Assembly (NCBI GenBank): GCA_027033875.1
Contig: JALVKK010000052.1
Coordinates: 1-5,826 of the forward strand
Reading direction: 5' to 3'
DNA from: Flavobacteriales bacterium
GTDB taxonomy: Bacteria > Bacteroidota > Bacteroidia > Flavobacteriales > Flavobacteriaceae
Length of the DNA: 5,826 nucleotides
The notes beneath the pieces were generated by a model. The model did no database searches. It was not told the origin of the DNA and saw only the letters and a list, made by a program, of their open reading frames with translations. A program made the translations under genes and the position numbers. Shown here in pieces: positions 1 to 5,537 of the stretch (positions are counted from its first letter, which is position 1; every line of letters begins with the position of its first letter).

Positions 1-1134
1 CCGAAAGAAGCGCATCCACCGTTTCCGAAACCTAAATGGTCGTGGAAAACGATTTCGCGTGATAAGCACAAATTGGCAATCATGGGTATTACCAATGAGA
101 TTATCGACCATGCTTTACCTGAATACAAAGGACCTTACAAAGTAAAAGGTATGATGATCACGGCGACTAATCCCATTCAATCCATTCCGCCGGAAGATAA
201 AGTCAAAAGGGCGCTTCAAAATCAAGATTTCATTGTAGTGGTAGATACGATGCCGAGTGAAATTACCGGTTATGCCGATGTGGTATTACCCGAAGCAACT
301 TATTTGGAACGTTTAGACCATTTGAGAACTTCTCACCACCGTCAGCCGAATGTAGCTTTGCGTTATCCGGCTGTTAAACCGCGATGGGAAAGTAAACCGG
401 GTTGGTGGATAGCCAGAGAAATCGGCGTTAGATTGGGCTTGAAAGATTTTTATGAATGGGAAGATTTTGAAGAAGTTTTGGATTGGCAATTGAAACAAGT
501 GGGTAGTTCTATGGAAGAATTGAAAAAGGTAGGTGTAAAACATTTCCCAAGAAAAACCCCGATGTATTTAAAACCCGGCGAAGAATATTGGTTCAATACC
601 AACACCGGAAAAATAGAATTATATTCAACCGACTTTGCCGAATGGGGCTATGACCCGATGCCTGTTTATAAAGATCACGGCGAAGCACCTGCCGGTTTCT
701 TACGATTGATTTACGGTCGTTTGCCGATGCATACCTTTGGTAGAACTTTAAACAATCCGTATTTGTGGGAATTAAAAAATGAACCTGCTTTGTGGGTACA
801 TCCGAAGGCAGCCAAAATTTACGGTATTGAAAACGGACAGGAAGTTTGGTTGAAAAATGTTAAAGGCAAAGTCAGTTCGTTTGCTATCAAGGTCCGTGTT
901 ACGGAACGCATCAGACCCGATTCTGTCTTTTTGCCTCACGGTTTCGGTAACAAAGGGCGCATTTTTGTCAATGGCAAAACAGAAGAAATGTCCAGAACCT
1001 ACGGACGCGGTATTTCCGATTCCGAAATGGTTTATAAGATAGAAAAAGACCCTGTAACGGGTGGTACCGGTATGCGAAATAATTTCGTAACCATATTAAC
1101 TGAAAATCCACATAAAAAAGAAGCATTATCATGA
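1..1134 (+). CDS. Molybdopterin oxidoreductase catalytic subunit (PsrA/PhsA/SoeA-like), 5'-truncated
   Basis: The reading frame is open from base 1 to the TGA at 1132-1134, so this is the last 377 residues of a longer protein; the ATG at 73 is internal, not the start. Two parts of the DMSO-reductase family are visible: the end of the molybdopterin-binding core (a TNPIQSIPP segment, then ADVVLPEATYLERLDHLR) and the C-terminal dinucleotide-binding beta-barrel domain (LYGRLPMHTFGRTLNN-like strand, ALWVHPKAAKIYGIENGQ, and FLPHGFGNKG). The N-terminal 4Fe-4S motif and Mo ligand lie outside the window. Family members form the catalytic subunit of periplasm-facing polysulfide/thiosulfate reductases or cytoplasmic sulfite dehydrogenases; the following FeS and NrfD genes fit either. 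Neighbouring sulfur-transport and rhodanese-like genes favour a sulfur substrate. The exact substrate cannot be read from this half. The stop overlaps the next start (ATGA), suggesting translational coupling. Confidence 0.93.
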   Translation, partial: PKEAHPPFPKPKWSWKTISRDKHKLAIMGITNEIIDHALPEYKGPYKVKGMMITATNPIQSIPPEDKVKRALQNQDFIVVVDTMPSEITGYADVVLPEATYLERLDHLRTSHHRQPNVALRYPAVKPRWESKPGWWIAREIGVRLGLKDFYEWEDFEEVLDWQLKQVGSSMEELKKVGVKHFPRKTPMYLKPGEEYWFNTNTGKIELYSTDFAEWGYDPMPVYKDHGEAPAGFLRLIYGRLPMHTFGRTLNNPYLWELKNEPALWVHPKAAKIYGIENGQEVWLKNVKGKVSSFAIKVRVTERIRPDSVFLPHGFGNKGRIFVNGKTEEMSRTYGRGISDSEMVYKIEKDPVTGGTGMRNNFVTILTENPHKKEALS

Positions 1135-1664
1135 GATACGCAATGGCAATAGAAGTCAACAAATGTGTTGGCTGTGGAGACTGCGTTGTAGCATGTCAAA
1201 CGGAAAATAACGTGCCGATGGGTTATTCCAGAGATTGGATTATTGAAATAGCTCGCGGTGAATATCCCAATTTATTTATGCACTTCGAATCACAACGTTG
1301 TAATCATTGTGATGATACGCCTTGTGTCAGAACTTGTCCGACGGGCGCCAGTCATGTGATTGAAGGCGGCATTGTAAAAGTAACCCACGACGAATGTATC
1401 GGTTGTGGTGCTTGTATTGAAGCTTGTCCTTATGATGCACGGTATTTTCATCCGGATGGTTATGTGGACAAATGCACATTTTGTGACCACCGCGTAGCGG
1501 ACGGTTTAGACCCTGCATGTGTATCGGTATGTCCGACCAATTGTATGCACTTTGGCGATTTGGATGATCCGGATAGCGAAATATCCAAATTACTCAATAG
1601 CAGAGAGCATTATACATTATTACCGGAAGCCGGAACGGCACCGCAAATTTATTATCTAAAATAG
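1131..1664 (+). CDS. 4Fe-4S ferredoxin-type electron-transfer subunit (PsrB/PhsB/DmsB-like)
   Basis: This 177-residue protein carries four cysteine groups in the order typical of the beta subunit of DMSO-reductase-family complexes: CVGCGDCVVAC (C12-C22), CNHCDDTPCVRTC (C57-C69), CIGCGACIEAC (C89-C99), and CTFC followed by CVSVC (C115-C134). That gives 16 ligands for four [4Fe-4S] clusters, a wire between the molybdenum subunit and the membrane anchor. A seventeenth Cys (C138, in CPTNC) is not an expected ligand. There is no signal peptide, as is normal since such subunits co-fold with the catalytic subunit. The start at 1131 overlaps the upstream stop by four bases and gives MRYAMAIEVNKC; an alternative ATG at 1143 (MAIEV) is possible. 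Family and role are clear; the substrate of the complex is not. Confidence 0.95.
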   Translation: MRYAMAIEVNKCVGCGDCVVACQTENNVPMGYSRDWIIEIARGEYPNLFMHFESQRCNHCDDTPCVRTCPTGASHVIEGGIVKVTHDECIGCGACIEACPYDARYFHPDGYVDKCTFCDHRVADGLDPACVSVCPTNCMHFGDLDDPDSEISKLLNSREHYTLLPEAGTAPQIYYLK

Positions 1665-1670
1665 GACGTT

Positions 1671-2666
1671 ATGGAAGAAAGACTTTTTCAAACAGCTAGA
1701 GATATTCACGGACTGTATCCACATGTACATATTTGGGGCGGTCCCATTGCCATATATCTGTTTTTAGGCGGATTGGCAGCCGGTATTTTGTTATTTGCCA
1801 CTTTGTATTATCTAAAAGGTAAGGAAAACGAAATGCCTTTTACCGTAAAAATAGCACCCATCTTTACTTTTTGGATTGTCATATTAGGCTTATTACTATT
1901 GGTGTACGATTTACATCACCCGTTGTATGTACTGGAATTGTTTACCAGTTTTCGTATAGAATCGCCTATGTCTTGGGGCGCTTGGACTTTGGCGGTTGTC
2001 AGCGTCTTATCTTTGATATGGCCTTTGAGTTATATAGACGATATTGAAGCCTATTTACATGAAAGAGGTTGGCAAAAATTGGATTGGGCGACTAGAATGG
2101 TAAAAACTTGGGAACATAAATGGATTATTCCTCGTTTTGTGATTATGAATTTTAGAAAATACAGAAAGCCTATCGCTTATCTGTTGTTGTTTTTATCGAT
2201 AATACTCGGTATATATACCGGAATTTTGTTATCTGCCTTTAATGCGCATCCCCTCTGGAACAATTCCATTTTGGGACCTTTATTTTTAACTTCAGGTGTT
2301 TCTACAGGTTCGGCATTTGTTATGTGGTTGAGTAACAACAAGAAAGAACGAAAATTGATGTCCACTATTGATATGGCATTAATAGCGATAGAATTGTTTT
2401 TTATTATTCATATGATAATGGGCATGCAAGCCGGACCGGAAGCCTATAAGCAAGCGGCACACTTGTTTTTAGGTGGCGAATTTACCGTTATTTTTTGGGT
2501 AATTTTTGTAGGTTTCGGTCTGATATTACCATTTATTTTGGAAGGATTGGAATTAGGCGGGAAACATATTCCGCCTGCATTGCCGGCTATATTGGTATTA
2601 ATAGGCGGTTTATTGTTCCGTATCATTATGGTAGCAGCCGGACAAATGTCAGAATATCCGTTTTAA
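1671..2666 (+). CDS. nrfD: NrfD/PsrC-family membrane anchor, quinone-interacting subunit
   Basis: The protein has 331 residues, close to the usual family length, with about eight hydrophobic spans (roughly 22-47, 59-80, 100-120, 165-190, 202-220, 232-252, 270-290, 301-323). Family signatures seen are WGGPIAIYLFLGGLAAG in the first span, HPLWNNSILGPLFLTSGVSTGSA around residues 193-215, and an Arg-containing last helix (LLFRIIMVAAGQ). NrfD/PsrC proteins bind the quinone or quinol and exchange electrons with the four-cluster subunit, here encoded six bases upstream. A long, charged segment at 121-165 between the third and fourth spans is probably an extramembrane loop. Together with the two preceding genes this completes a three-subunit complex. 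PsrC, PhsC-like and SoeC alternatives were not separated. Confidence 0.93.
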   Translation: MEERLFQTARDIHGLYPHVHIWGGPIAIYLFLGGLAAGILLFATLYYLKGKENEMPFTVKIAPIFTFWIVILGLLLLVYDLHHPLYVLELFTSFRIESPMSWGAWTLAVVSVLSLIWPLSYIDDIEAYLHERGWQKLDWATRMVKTWEHKWIIPRFVIMNFRKYRKPIAYLLLFLSIILGIYTGILLSAFNAHPLWNNSILGPLFLTSGVSTGSAFVMWLSNNKKERKLMSTIDMALIAIELFFIIHMIMGMQAGPEAYKQAAHLFLGGEFTVIFWVIFVGFGLILPFILEGLELGGKHIPPALPAILVLIGGLLFRIIMVAAGQMSEYPF

Positions 2667-2675
2667 TATAAAAAA

Positions 2676-3212
2676 ATGTACAAAATGAATACACAGAAAA
2701 ATAAATATATGAATCCGTATGTAGCTGGATTTTTGTTGGGTTTACTCATTATTGCTGCATACTTTTTTGCCGGTGAAGGACTCGGTTCCAGTGGCGGTTA
2801 CAGAGATGTTGCAATCGGTGTTATCAATGGAGTTTCGCCTGAATATGCACAGGCTAATTCTTATACGGCACCACATGTTGCAGCCGGTCATGCACCAACG
2901 CACACTTGGTTGGTGTATGAATTGTTTGGGGTGATTTTCGGAGCTATTTTATCGGCGGCTTTGTACGGTCGATTAAAATTTGTCATCGGAAAAGCACCGC
3001 ATATTACCAACAAAAAACGTCTTTATTTAGCCTTGATAGGCGGTTTGTTGTGGGGAATTGGTACACAGTTGGGTCGTGGTTGTACGTCCGGATTGGTATT
3101 GTCAGGTATGGCGGTTAATTCCCTGTCGGGTTATATAGGTTTGGTAGCCATTTTCGGCTTCGGATTTATATTCGCCTTTATTTTTAAAAGTTTATGGATT
3201 AAAAAAAATTAG
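2676..3212 (+). CDS. YeeE/YedE-family transporter, first half (178 aa)
   Basis: This is a hydrophobic protein with about four membrane spans (near 14-32, 80-97, 115-135, 150-174) and the YeeE/YedE core motif GIGTQLGRGCTSGLVLSG, whose single Cys is residue 136. Full-length YeeE/YedE proteins, such as the thiosulfate importer TsuA, are about twice this length with two related halves; here the halves are separate genes, as in PmpA/PmpB-type pairs. The likely job is passing a small sulfur compound (thiosulfate or similar) across the inner membrane, using conserved Cys thiols. The start at 2676 (MYKMNTQ) sits after an A-run nine bases downstream of the nrfD stop; the ATG at 2685 is an equally plausible start. 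A soluble stretch at residues 33-78 contains several His. Substrate and direction are inferred from family only. Confidence 0.88.
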   Translation: MYKMNTQKNKYMNPYVAGFLLGLLIIAAYFFAGEGLGSSGGYRDVAIGVINGVSPEYAQANSYTAPHVAAGHAPTHTWLVYELFGVIFGAILSAALYGRLKFVIGKAPHITNKKRLYLALIGGLLWGIGTQLGRGCTSGLVLSGMAVNSLSGYIGLVAIFGFGFIFAFIFKSLWIKKN

Positions 3213-3215
3213 ATT

Positions 3216-3836
3216 ATGGGACCATTATATCCACAAGAATTACTTAATCCCGAATACAATTTATTGATAGGTGCTTTGATAGGTATCGGCTTCGGATTTT
3301 TATTGGAGGCTTCGGGATTTACCAATACAAGAAAATTAGCCGGTATTTTTTATGGTTATGACGCCACAGTTATCAAAGTATTTTTTACTGCGGCATTGAC
3401 GGGTTTAATAGGCTTGTTTATCTTACACAATATGGGTTGGATAGACATCACCTTGACTTTTTATCCTAAAACATTTTGGATTCCGACTTTGATAGGCGGT
3501 ATCATTATGGCATTGGGATTTGTCATCGGTGGTTTTTGTCCCGGTACCAGTCTGTCGGCTGCCGTTACCGGAAAAGTTGATGCTATGGCATTTATAGGTG
3601 GTGTTTTGCTTGGAATTTTCGGATTTATTTTTACCTATGACGGTTTGTGGCAATCATTGAGAACTTCCGGTAAAATGGGTAAAGTCAATATTGCCCAATG
3701 GATAGGCATTAAAGAAGGCTTGTTTATCTTTTTGTTTACAATTATTGCGATAGTAACCTTTGTGGTCTTTCAAAAATGGCAAGACAGTTGGAAAAGAAAA
3801 ATGGATGACAGTGATATTGATGATTTAGGATTGTAG
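3216..3836 (+). CDS. YeeE/YedE-family transporter, second half (206 aa)
   Basis: The protein has about five membrane spans (near 14-33, 53-72, 90-108, 121-140, 165-185) and the second YeeE/YedE Cys motif, GFVIGGFCPGTSLSAAVTGK, with C108 as its only cysteine. It begins three bases after the stop of the first half and so is almost certainly co-translated and co-assembled with it. The N-terminal GFGFLLEASGFTNTRKLAG segment is also typical of the family. The C-terminus is short, soluble and acidic (DDSDIDDLGL). The gene ends with two consecutive in-frame TAG codons (3834-3839), and the compact part of the operon ends here: the next gene is 224 bases away. Transport of thiosulfate or another sulfur species is the family-based inference. 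Confidence 0.88.
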   Translation: MGPLYPQELLNPEYNLLIGALIGIGFGFLLEASGFTNTRKLAGIFYGYDATVIKVFFTAALTGLIGLFILHNMGWIDITLTFYPKTFWIPTLIGGIIMALGFVIGGFCPGTSLSAAVTGKVDAMAFIGGVLLGIFGFIFTYDGLWQSLRTSGKMGKVNIAQWIGIKEGLFIFLFTIIAIVTFVVFQKWQDSWKRKMDDSDIDDLGL

Positions 3837-3841
3837 TAGAA

Positions 3842-3972
3842 AGTTGAATGTTAAAAGTTAAAAGTTGAGATAATCAAGTAACAAATTAATCAAAGAAAAA
3901 TTAGAAGTATGAAGTCTAAGATTATCATTTAGAAATAAATTATTCTTTGTAAGAAACTTTCAACCTTCAACT
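3842..3972. repeat. Inverted heptamer arrays (AGTTRAA), copy 1
   Basis: The left arm is AGTTGAA, TGTTAAA, AGTTAAA, AGTTGAG at an exact 7-nt step (3842-3869). The right arm is TTCAACC, TTCAACT (3959-3972), the reverse complement of the same unit. About 89 bases of unrelated sequence separate the arms, against only a few bases in copies 2 and 3, so this copy has gained, or the others have lost, the middle part. Confidence 0.75.
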
Positions 3973-3974
3973 CA

Positions 3975-3996
3975 GGTCACTGAGCCTGTCGAAGTG
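3975..3996. repeat. 22-bp dispersed element, copy 1
   Basis: This is GGT followed by CACTGAGCCTGTCGAAGTG. It is identical to 4768-4789 and sits between the same inverted heptamers. From memory, closely similar short sequences are scattered through many Bacteroidota genomes, but that was not checked. Short terminal complementarity (CACT/AGTG) gives only a weak hairpin. Confidence 0.75.
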
Positions 3997-4020
3997 TAAC
4001 TTTCAACTCAATAAATCAAA

Positions 4021-4053
4021 TAACCGGTTAACCAAATAACCAATTAACCAATA
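4021..4053 (+). repeat. TAACCNNN octamer array upstream of rhodanese-like gene 1
   Basis: Four pentamers TAACC start at exact 8-nt steps: TAACCGGT, TAACCAAA, TAACCAAT, TAACCAAT, followed by A. The array ends seven bases before the ATG at 4061, covering the ribosome-binding region. The first unit plus the second forms the palindrome AACCGGTT. The identical 33 bases occur at 4806-4838, with a two-base variant at 5538-5570. Confidence 0.85.
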
Positions 4054-4060
4054 AAAAAAT

Positions 4061-4693
4061 ATGAAACGAAGAGAATTTTTAATAATGGCATTGTTGCTTT
4101 TAGGCGGTATTATAGCAATATTTATGTCTGATATTAAGCCGTTAAAACATATTATCGGGCCAAAACAATTATTACACGAAGTTAATAAGAAAGGTCGATA
4201 TATTTCAACGGATGAAGTAGCAAAAATGATTATGGAAAAAGATCCGACTTTGTTGTTAATAGATGTACGCAGTCCGGAAGAGTACAAGAAATATACTTTG
4301 GACGGTGCAATAAATATTCCGGCAGAAAAAATAATGGACGACAGTAATAAGGATTATTTTGACTCTGATGTTTATACCGTCGTTTTATTTTCAAACGGAA
4401 GCAGTTTAGCCGACCAATCGTGGTTACGTTTGCGTAGTTACGATTACAAAGGCAACAAAGTTATGAAGGGCGGTTTAAATGAATGGTATCGCACCATATT
4501 GAATCCGCAAAAGCCGGCTGGCGATGCTATGTCCGGCAAAATGGAAAAACAATTTTTGTTTAGAAAAGGTGCGCAGGTTTATTTCACCGGTGCGACACCT
4601 GTTGCGGGCGGCGCCAAAAAAGCCAAACCGGCACCTACTGGCAAACCGATTGTAAAACGTAAGAAAAAAGAAGTAACCGGAGGTTGCGGATAG
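4061..4693 (+). CDS. Membrane-anchored Cys-less rhodanese-like protein with C-terminal GGCG arm
   Basis: The protein has 210 residues. The N-terminus is a basic, hydrophobic leader (residues 1-22) starting MKRREFLIMALLLLGG; RREFL resembles a twin-arginine motif, and no clear cleavage site follows, so it may be an uncleaved anchor. Residues about 48-147 form a rhodanese domain: LLLIDVRSPEEY (64-75), DGAINIPAEKI (81-91), the active-loop strand VVLFSNGSS (107-115), and GGLNEWYRTI (137-146). The position of the catalytic Cys is S111, so ordinary thiosulfate sulfurtransferase activity is unlikely. Residues about 183-210 form a flexible Lys/Ala/Pro-rich arm ending in GKPIVKRKKKEVTGGCG. C209 is the only Cys in the protein. 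The ending resembles the GGCGG carrier arm of SoxY. A sulfur-carrier role on the periplasmic side is inferred. The domain is confident; the function is not established. Confidence 0.88.
   Translation: MKRREFLIMALLLLGGIIAIFMSDIKPLKHIIGPKQLLHEVNKKGRYISTDEVAKMIMEKDPTLLLIDVRSPEEYKKYTLDGAINIPAEKIMDDSNKDYFDSDVYTVVLFSNGSSLADQSWLRLRSYDYKGNKVMKGGLNEWYRTILNPQKPAGDAMSGKMEKQFLFRKGAQVYFTGATPVAGGAKKAKPAPTGKPIVKRKKKEVTGGCG
4619..4693 (+). repeat. Conserved tail-coding block, copy 1
   Basis: This is the last 75 bases of the gene (stop included) and aligns without gaps to 5363-5437 with seven mismatches. A run of 35 bases (4644-4678) is identical to 5388-5422, including synonymous positions, although the rhodanese bodies are strongly diverged. 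It encodes the Lys-rich arm and EVTGGCG. Confidence 0.9.
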
Positions 4694-4716
4694 AGATATT
4701 GCTTGCAATATCTCTA
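4691..4716 (+). terminator. Hairpin at the stop codon of rhodanese-like gene 1
   Basis: The 11-bp perfect stem TAGAGATATTG (4691-4701) and CAATATCTCTA (4706-4716) closes the tetraloop CTTG; in RNA, G(CUUG)C is a stable loop type. The stop codon TAG forms the base of the stem. No T-run follows directly, so a classic intrinsic terminator is not certain; an RNA-stabilising or processing element is equally possible. A related hairpin at 5439-5460 shows a compensatory pair change. Confidence 0.65.
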
Positions 4717-4801
4717 GTTGAAAGTTGAATGTTAAAAGTTAAAAGTTCTTTTTCAACCTTCAACTCAGGTCACTGAGCCTGTCGAAGTGTAACTTTCAAC
4801 T
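4716..4801. repeat. Inverted heptamer arrays (AGTTRAA), copy 2
   Basis: The left arm is AGTTGAA, AGTTGAA, TGTTAAA, AGTTAAA, AGTT (4716-4747); a short CTTT linker follows; the right arm is TTCAACC, TTCAACT (4752-4765), then the 22-bp element, then TTCAACT (4795-4801). The arms can pair into a long imperfect hairpin or cruciform. Confidence 0.78.
4768..4789. repeat. 22-bp dispersed element, copy 2
   Basis: This is identical to 3975-3996 and lies inside a 52-base perfect direct repeat (4751-4802 against 3958-4009). The corresponding position in the third spacer (after 5511) lacks it and has two extra TTTAACT units instead. Confidence 0.75.
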
Positions 4802-4805
4802 CTAG

Positions 4806-4838
4806 TAACCGGTTAACCAAATAACCAATTAACCAATA
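4806..4838 (+). repeat. TAACCNNN octamer array upstream of rhodanese-like gene 2
   Basis: The 33 bases are the same as at 4021-4053, with four TAACC units at 8-nt steps. The array ends five bases before the ATG at 4844. It overlaps where a ribosome would bind, and no Shine-Dalgarno-like AGGAGG is present. Confidence 0.85.
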
Positions 4839-4843
4839 AGAAC

Positions 4844-5437
4844 ATGAATAAAATATTAATCATATTAACAGGACTTTTGCTGATGAGTTCTTGTAAACAA
4901 CAACAAGGTATTCAGCAAGAAGAAACGAATCAAAATTGTAAGGCAAATGCTATTAGCAGAGCGCAGTTGGTAGATTTGCTATACAGTAAAAATGTAAAAA
5001 ATGTTCAGTTTATTGACATTAGAACACCGCATCGGTATGCGATTGGTCATATTCCGGGTGCGATAAATGTTCCGATGAAACATTTTTTTGATTCGGATTA
5101 TTTTTCAAAAATAGACAAAGACGCCGTATTGATGCTTTACGGCAATGATGCTTCCGATGCCAGATTAATGGCTTTGATGGCAGGACATTTTAAGAAAGGA
5201 CATTTTAATGTTATTTTAGGCGGATACGATTATATCAAAGATAAGATATTAGATAATTACGGTATATACAGTGGTGTCTATGATGATGAAGTACCATTGG
5301 TTGATTATCAAAAATTTATCGATGAATATAGAAGCAGAGCAGGAGCAGGCGCACCGGCACCGAAAGCCAAACCGGCAGCTGCGGGTAAACCGATTGTAAA
5401 ACGTAAGAAAAAAGAAGTAACGGGCGGTTGCGGGTAG
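4844..5437 (+). CDS. Rhodanese-like lipoprotein lacking the catalytic Cys, with C-terminal GGCG arm
   Basis: The protein has 197 residues. It begins with a lipoprotein signal peptide, MNKILIILTGLLLMSSC, lipobox MSSC with lipidated C17. A rhodanese domain follows (about 38-135): VQFIDIRTPHRYAIGHIPGA (54-73, here named by its ends IDIR and GHIPGAINVP), the active-loop strand AVLMLYGNDAS (94-104) and VILGGYDYI (123-131). The catalytic Cys position is G100, so classical rhodanese chemistry is lost. An extra segment (about 136-163) leads into an Ala/Pro/Lys-rich linker and the same 17-residue ending as its neighbour, GKPIVKRKKKEVTGGCG. Cysteines are C17 (lipid-bearing), C32 near the N-terminus and C196 in the tail. 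A membrane-tethered sulfur carrier acting with the upstream complex is inferred. The paralogue upstream starts 783 bases before it. Confidence 0.88.
   Translation: MNKILIILTGLLLMSSCKQQQGIQQEETNQNCKANAISRAQLVDLLYSKNVKNVQFIDIRTPHRYAIGHIPGAINVPMKHFFDSDYFSKIDKDAVLMLYGNDASDARLMALMAGHFKKGHFNVILGGYDYIKDKILDNYGIYSGVYDDEVPLVDYQKFIDEYRSRAGAGAPAPKAKPAAAGKPIVKRKKKEVTGGCG
5363..5437 (+). repeat. Conserved tail-coding block, copy 2
   Basis: This is the partner of 4619-4693, with 68 of 75 positions identical. Differences cluster in the PAPT/PAAA linker codons and in wobble positions of the TGGCG codons; the intervening Lys-rich part is unchanged over 35 bases. Confidence 0.9.
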
Positions 5438-5438
5438 T

Positions 5439-5460
5439 GAGATGTTGCTCGCAACATCTC
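5439..5460 (+). terminator. Hairpin after the stop codon of rhodanese-like gene 2
   Basis: The 9-bp perfect stem GAGATGTTG (5439-5447) and CAACATCTC (5452-5460) closes the tetraloop CTCG. Compared with the hairpin at 4691-4716, one A-T pair has become a G-C pair and the loop differs by one base. The stop TAG lies just outside the stem. No T-run follows directly, so its role as a terminator is uncertain. Confidence 0.65.
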
Positions 5461-5461
5461 T

Positions 5462-5525
5462 AGTTGAAAGTTGAATGTTCAAAGTTGAAAGTTCTTTTTC
5501 AACCTTCAACTTTTAACTTTTAACT
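5462..5525. repeat. Inverted heptamer arrays (AGTTRAA), copy 3
   Basis: The left arm is AGTTGAA, AGTTGAA, TGTTCAA, AGTTGAA, AGTT (5462-5493). The right arm is TTCAACC, TTCAACT, TTTAACT, TTTAACT (5498-5525), all at 7-nt steps and separated by only a few bases. With G-U pairs the arms can form a stem of about 28 pairs in RNA. The 22-bp element of the other two spacers is absent. Confidence 0.8.
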
Positions 5526-5537
5526 CAAATAATCAAA

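Larger units (their letters stand above)
3837..4060 (+). other. Repeat-rich intergenic spacer 1
   Basis: No gene is seen in these 224 bases. From left to right it holds a run of 7-nt AGTTRAA units (3842-3869), a unique AT-rich part (about 3870-3956), inverted units TTCAACC and TTCAACT (3959-3972), a 22-bp dispersed element (3975-3996), another TTCAACT (4002-4008) and an array of four TAACCNNN octamers ending seven bases before the next ATG. Bases 3958-4009 are identical to 4751-4802, and 3839-3866 to 4720-4747. The unique part is absent from the two later spacers and is the most likely place for a promoter of the rhodanese genes, but no convincing Bacteroidota -33/-7 pair was found. Confidence 0.8.

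Noticed and set aside
73..75. ATG at 73 as the start of the molybdoenzyme gene
   Set aside because: The frame is open to base 1 and the upstream residues continue the protein. The visible part begins in the middle of the family's fold, so the gene starts outside the window.
3941..3949. TATTCTTTG as a Bacteroidota -7 promoter box for the rhodanese genes
   Set aside because: The consensus TANNTTTG needs two bases between TA and TTTG; here there are three, and no TTG-type -33 box lies at the right distance. The region remains the best place for a promoter but no site is called.
4475..4708. Reverse-strand open frames opposite the rhodanese and transporter genes
   Set aside because: They lie entirely opposite well-supported genes, have no recognisable domain and no plausible start context; they follow from the codon usage of the + strand genes.
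3975..4789. Insertion-sequence ends or a transposon in the spacers
   Set aside because: No transposase gene and no target-site duplication are visible. The inverted heptamers are internally repetitive arrays rather than defined terminal repeats.
4061..5437. Tail ending in GGCG as a ubiquitin-like or prenylation-type C-terminal signal
   Set aside because: Ubiquitin-like sulfur carriers such as ThiS and MoaD end in GG on a beta-grasp fold, which is not seen here, and a CaaX box needs Cys four residues from the end. The SoxY-like carrier reading fits the context better.
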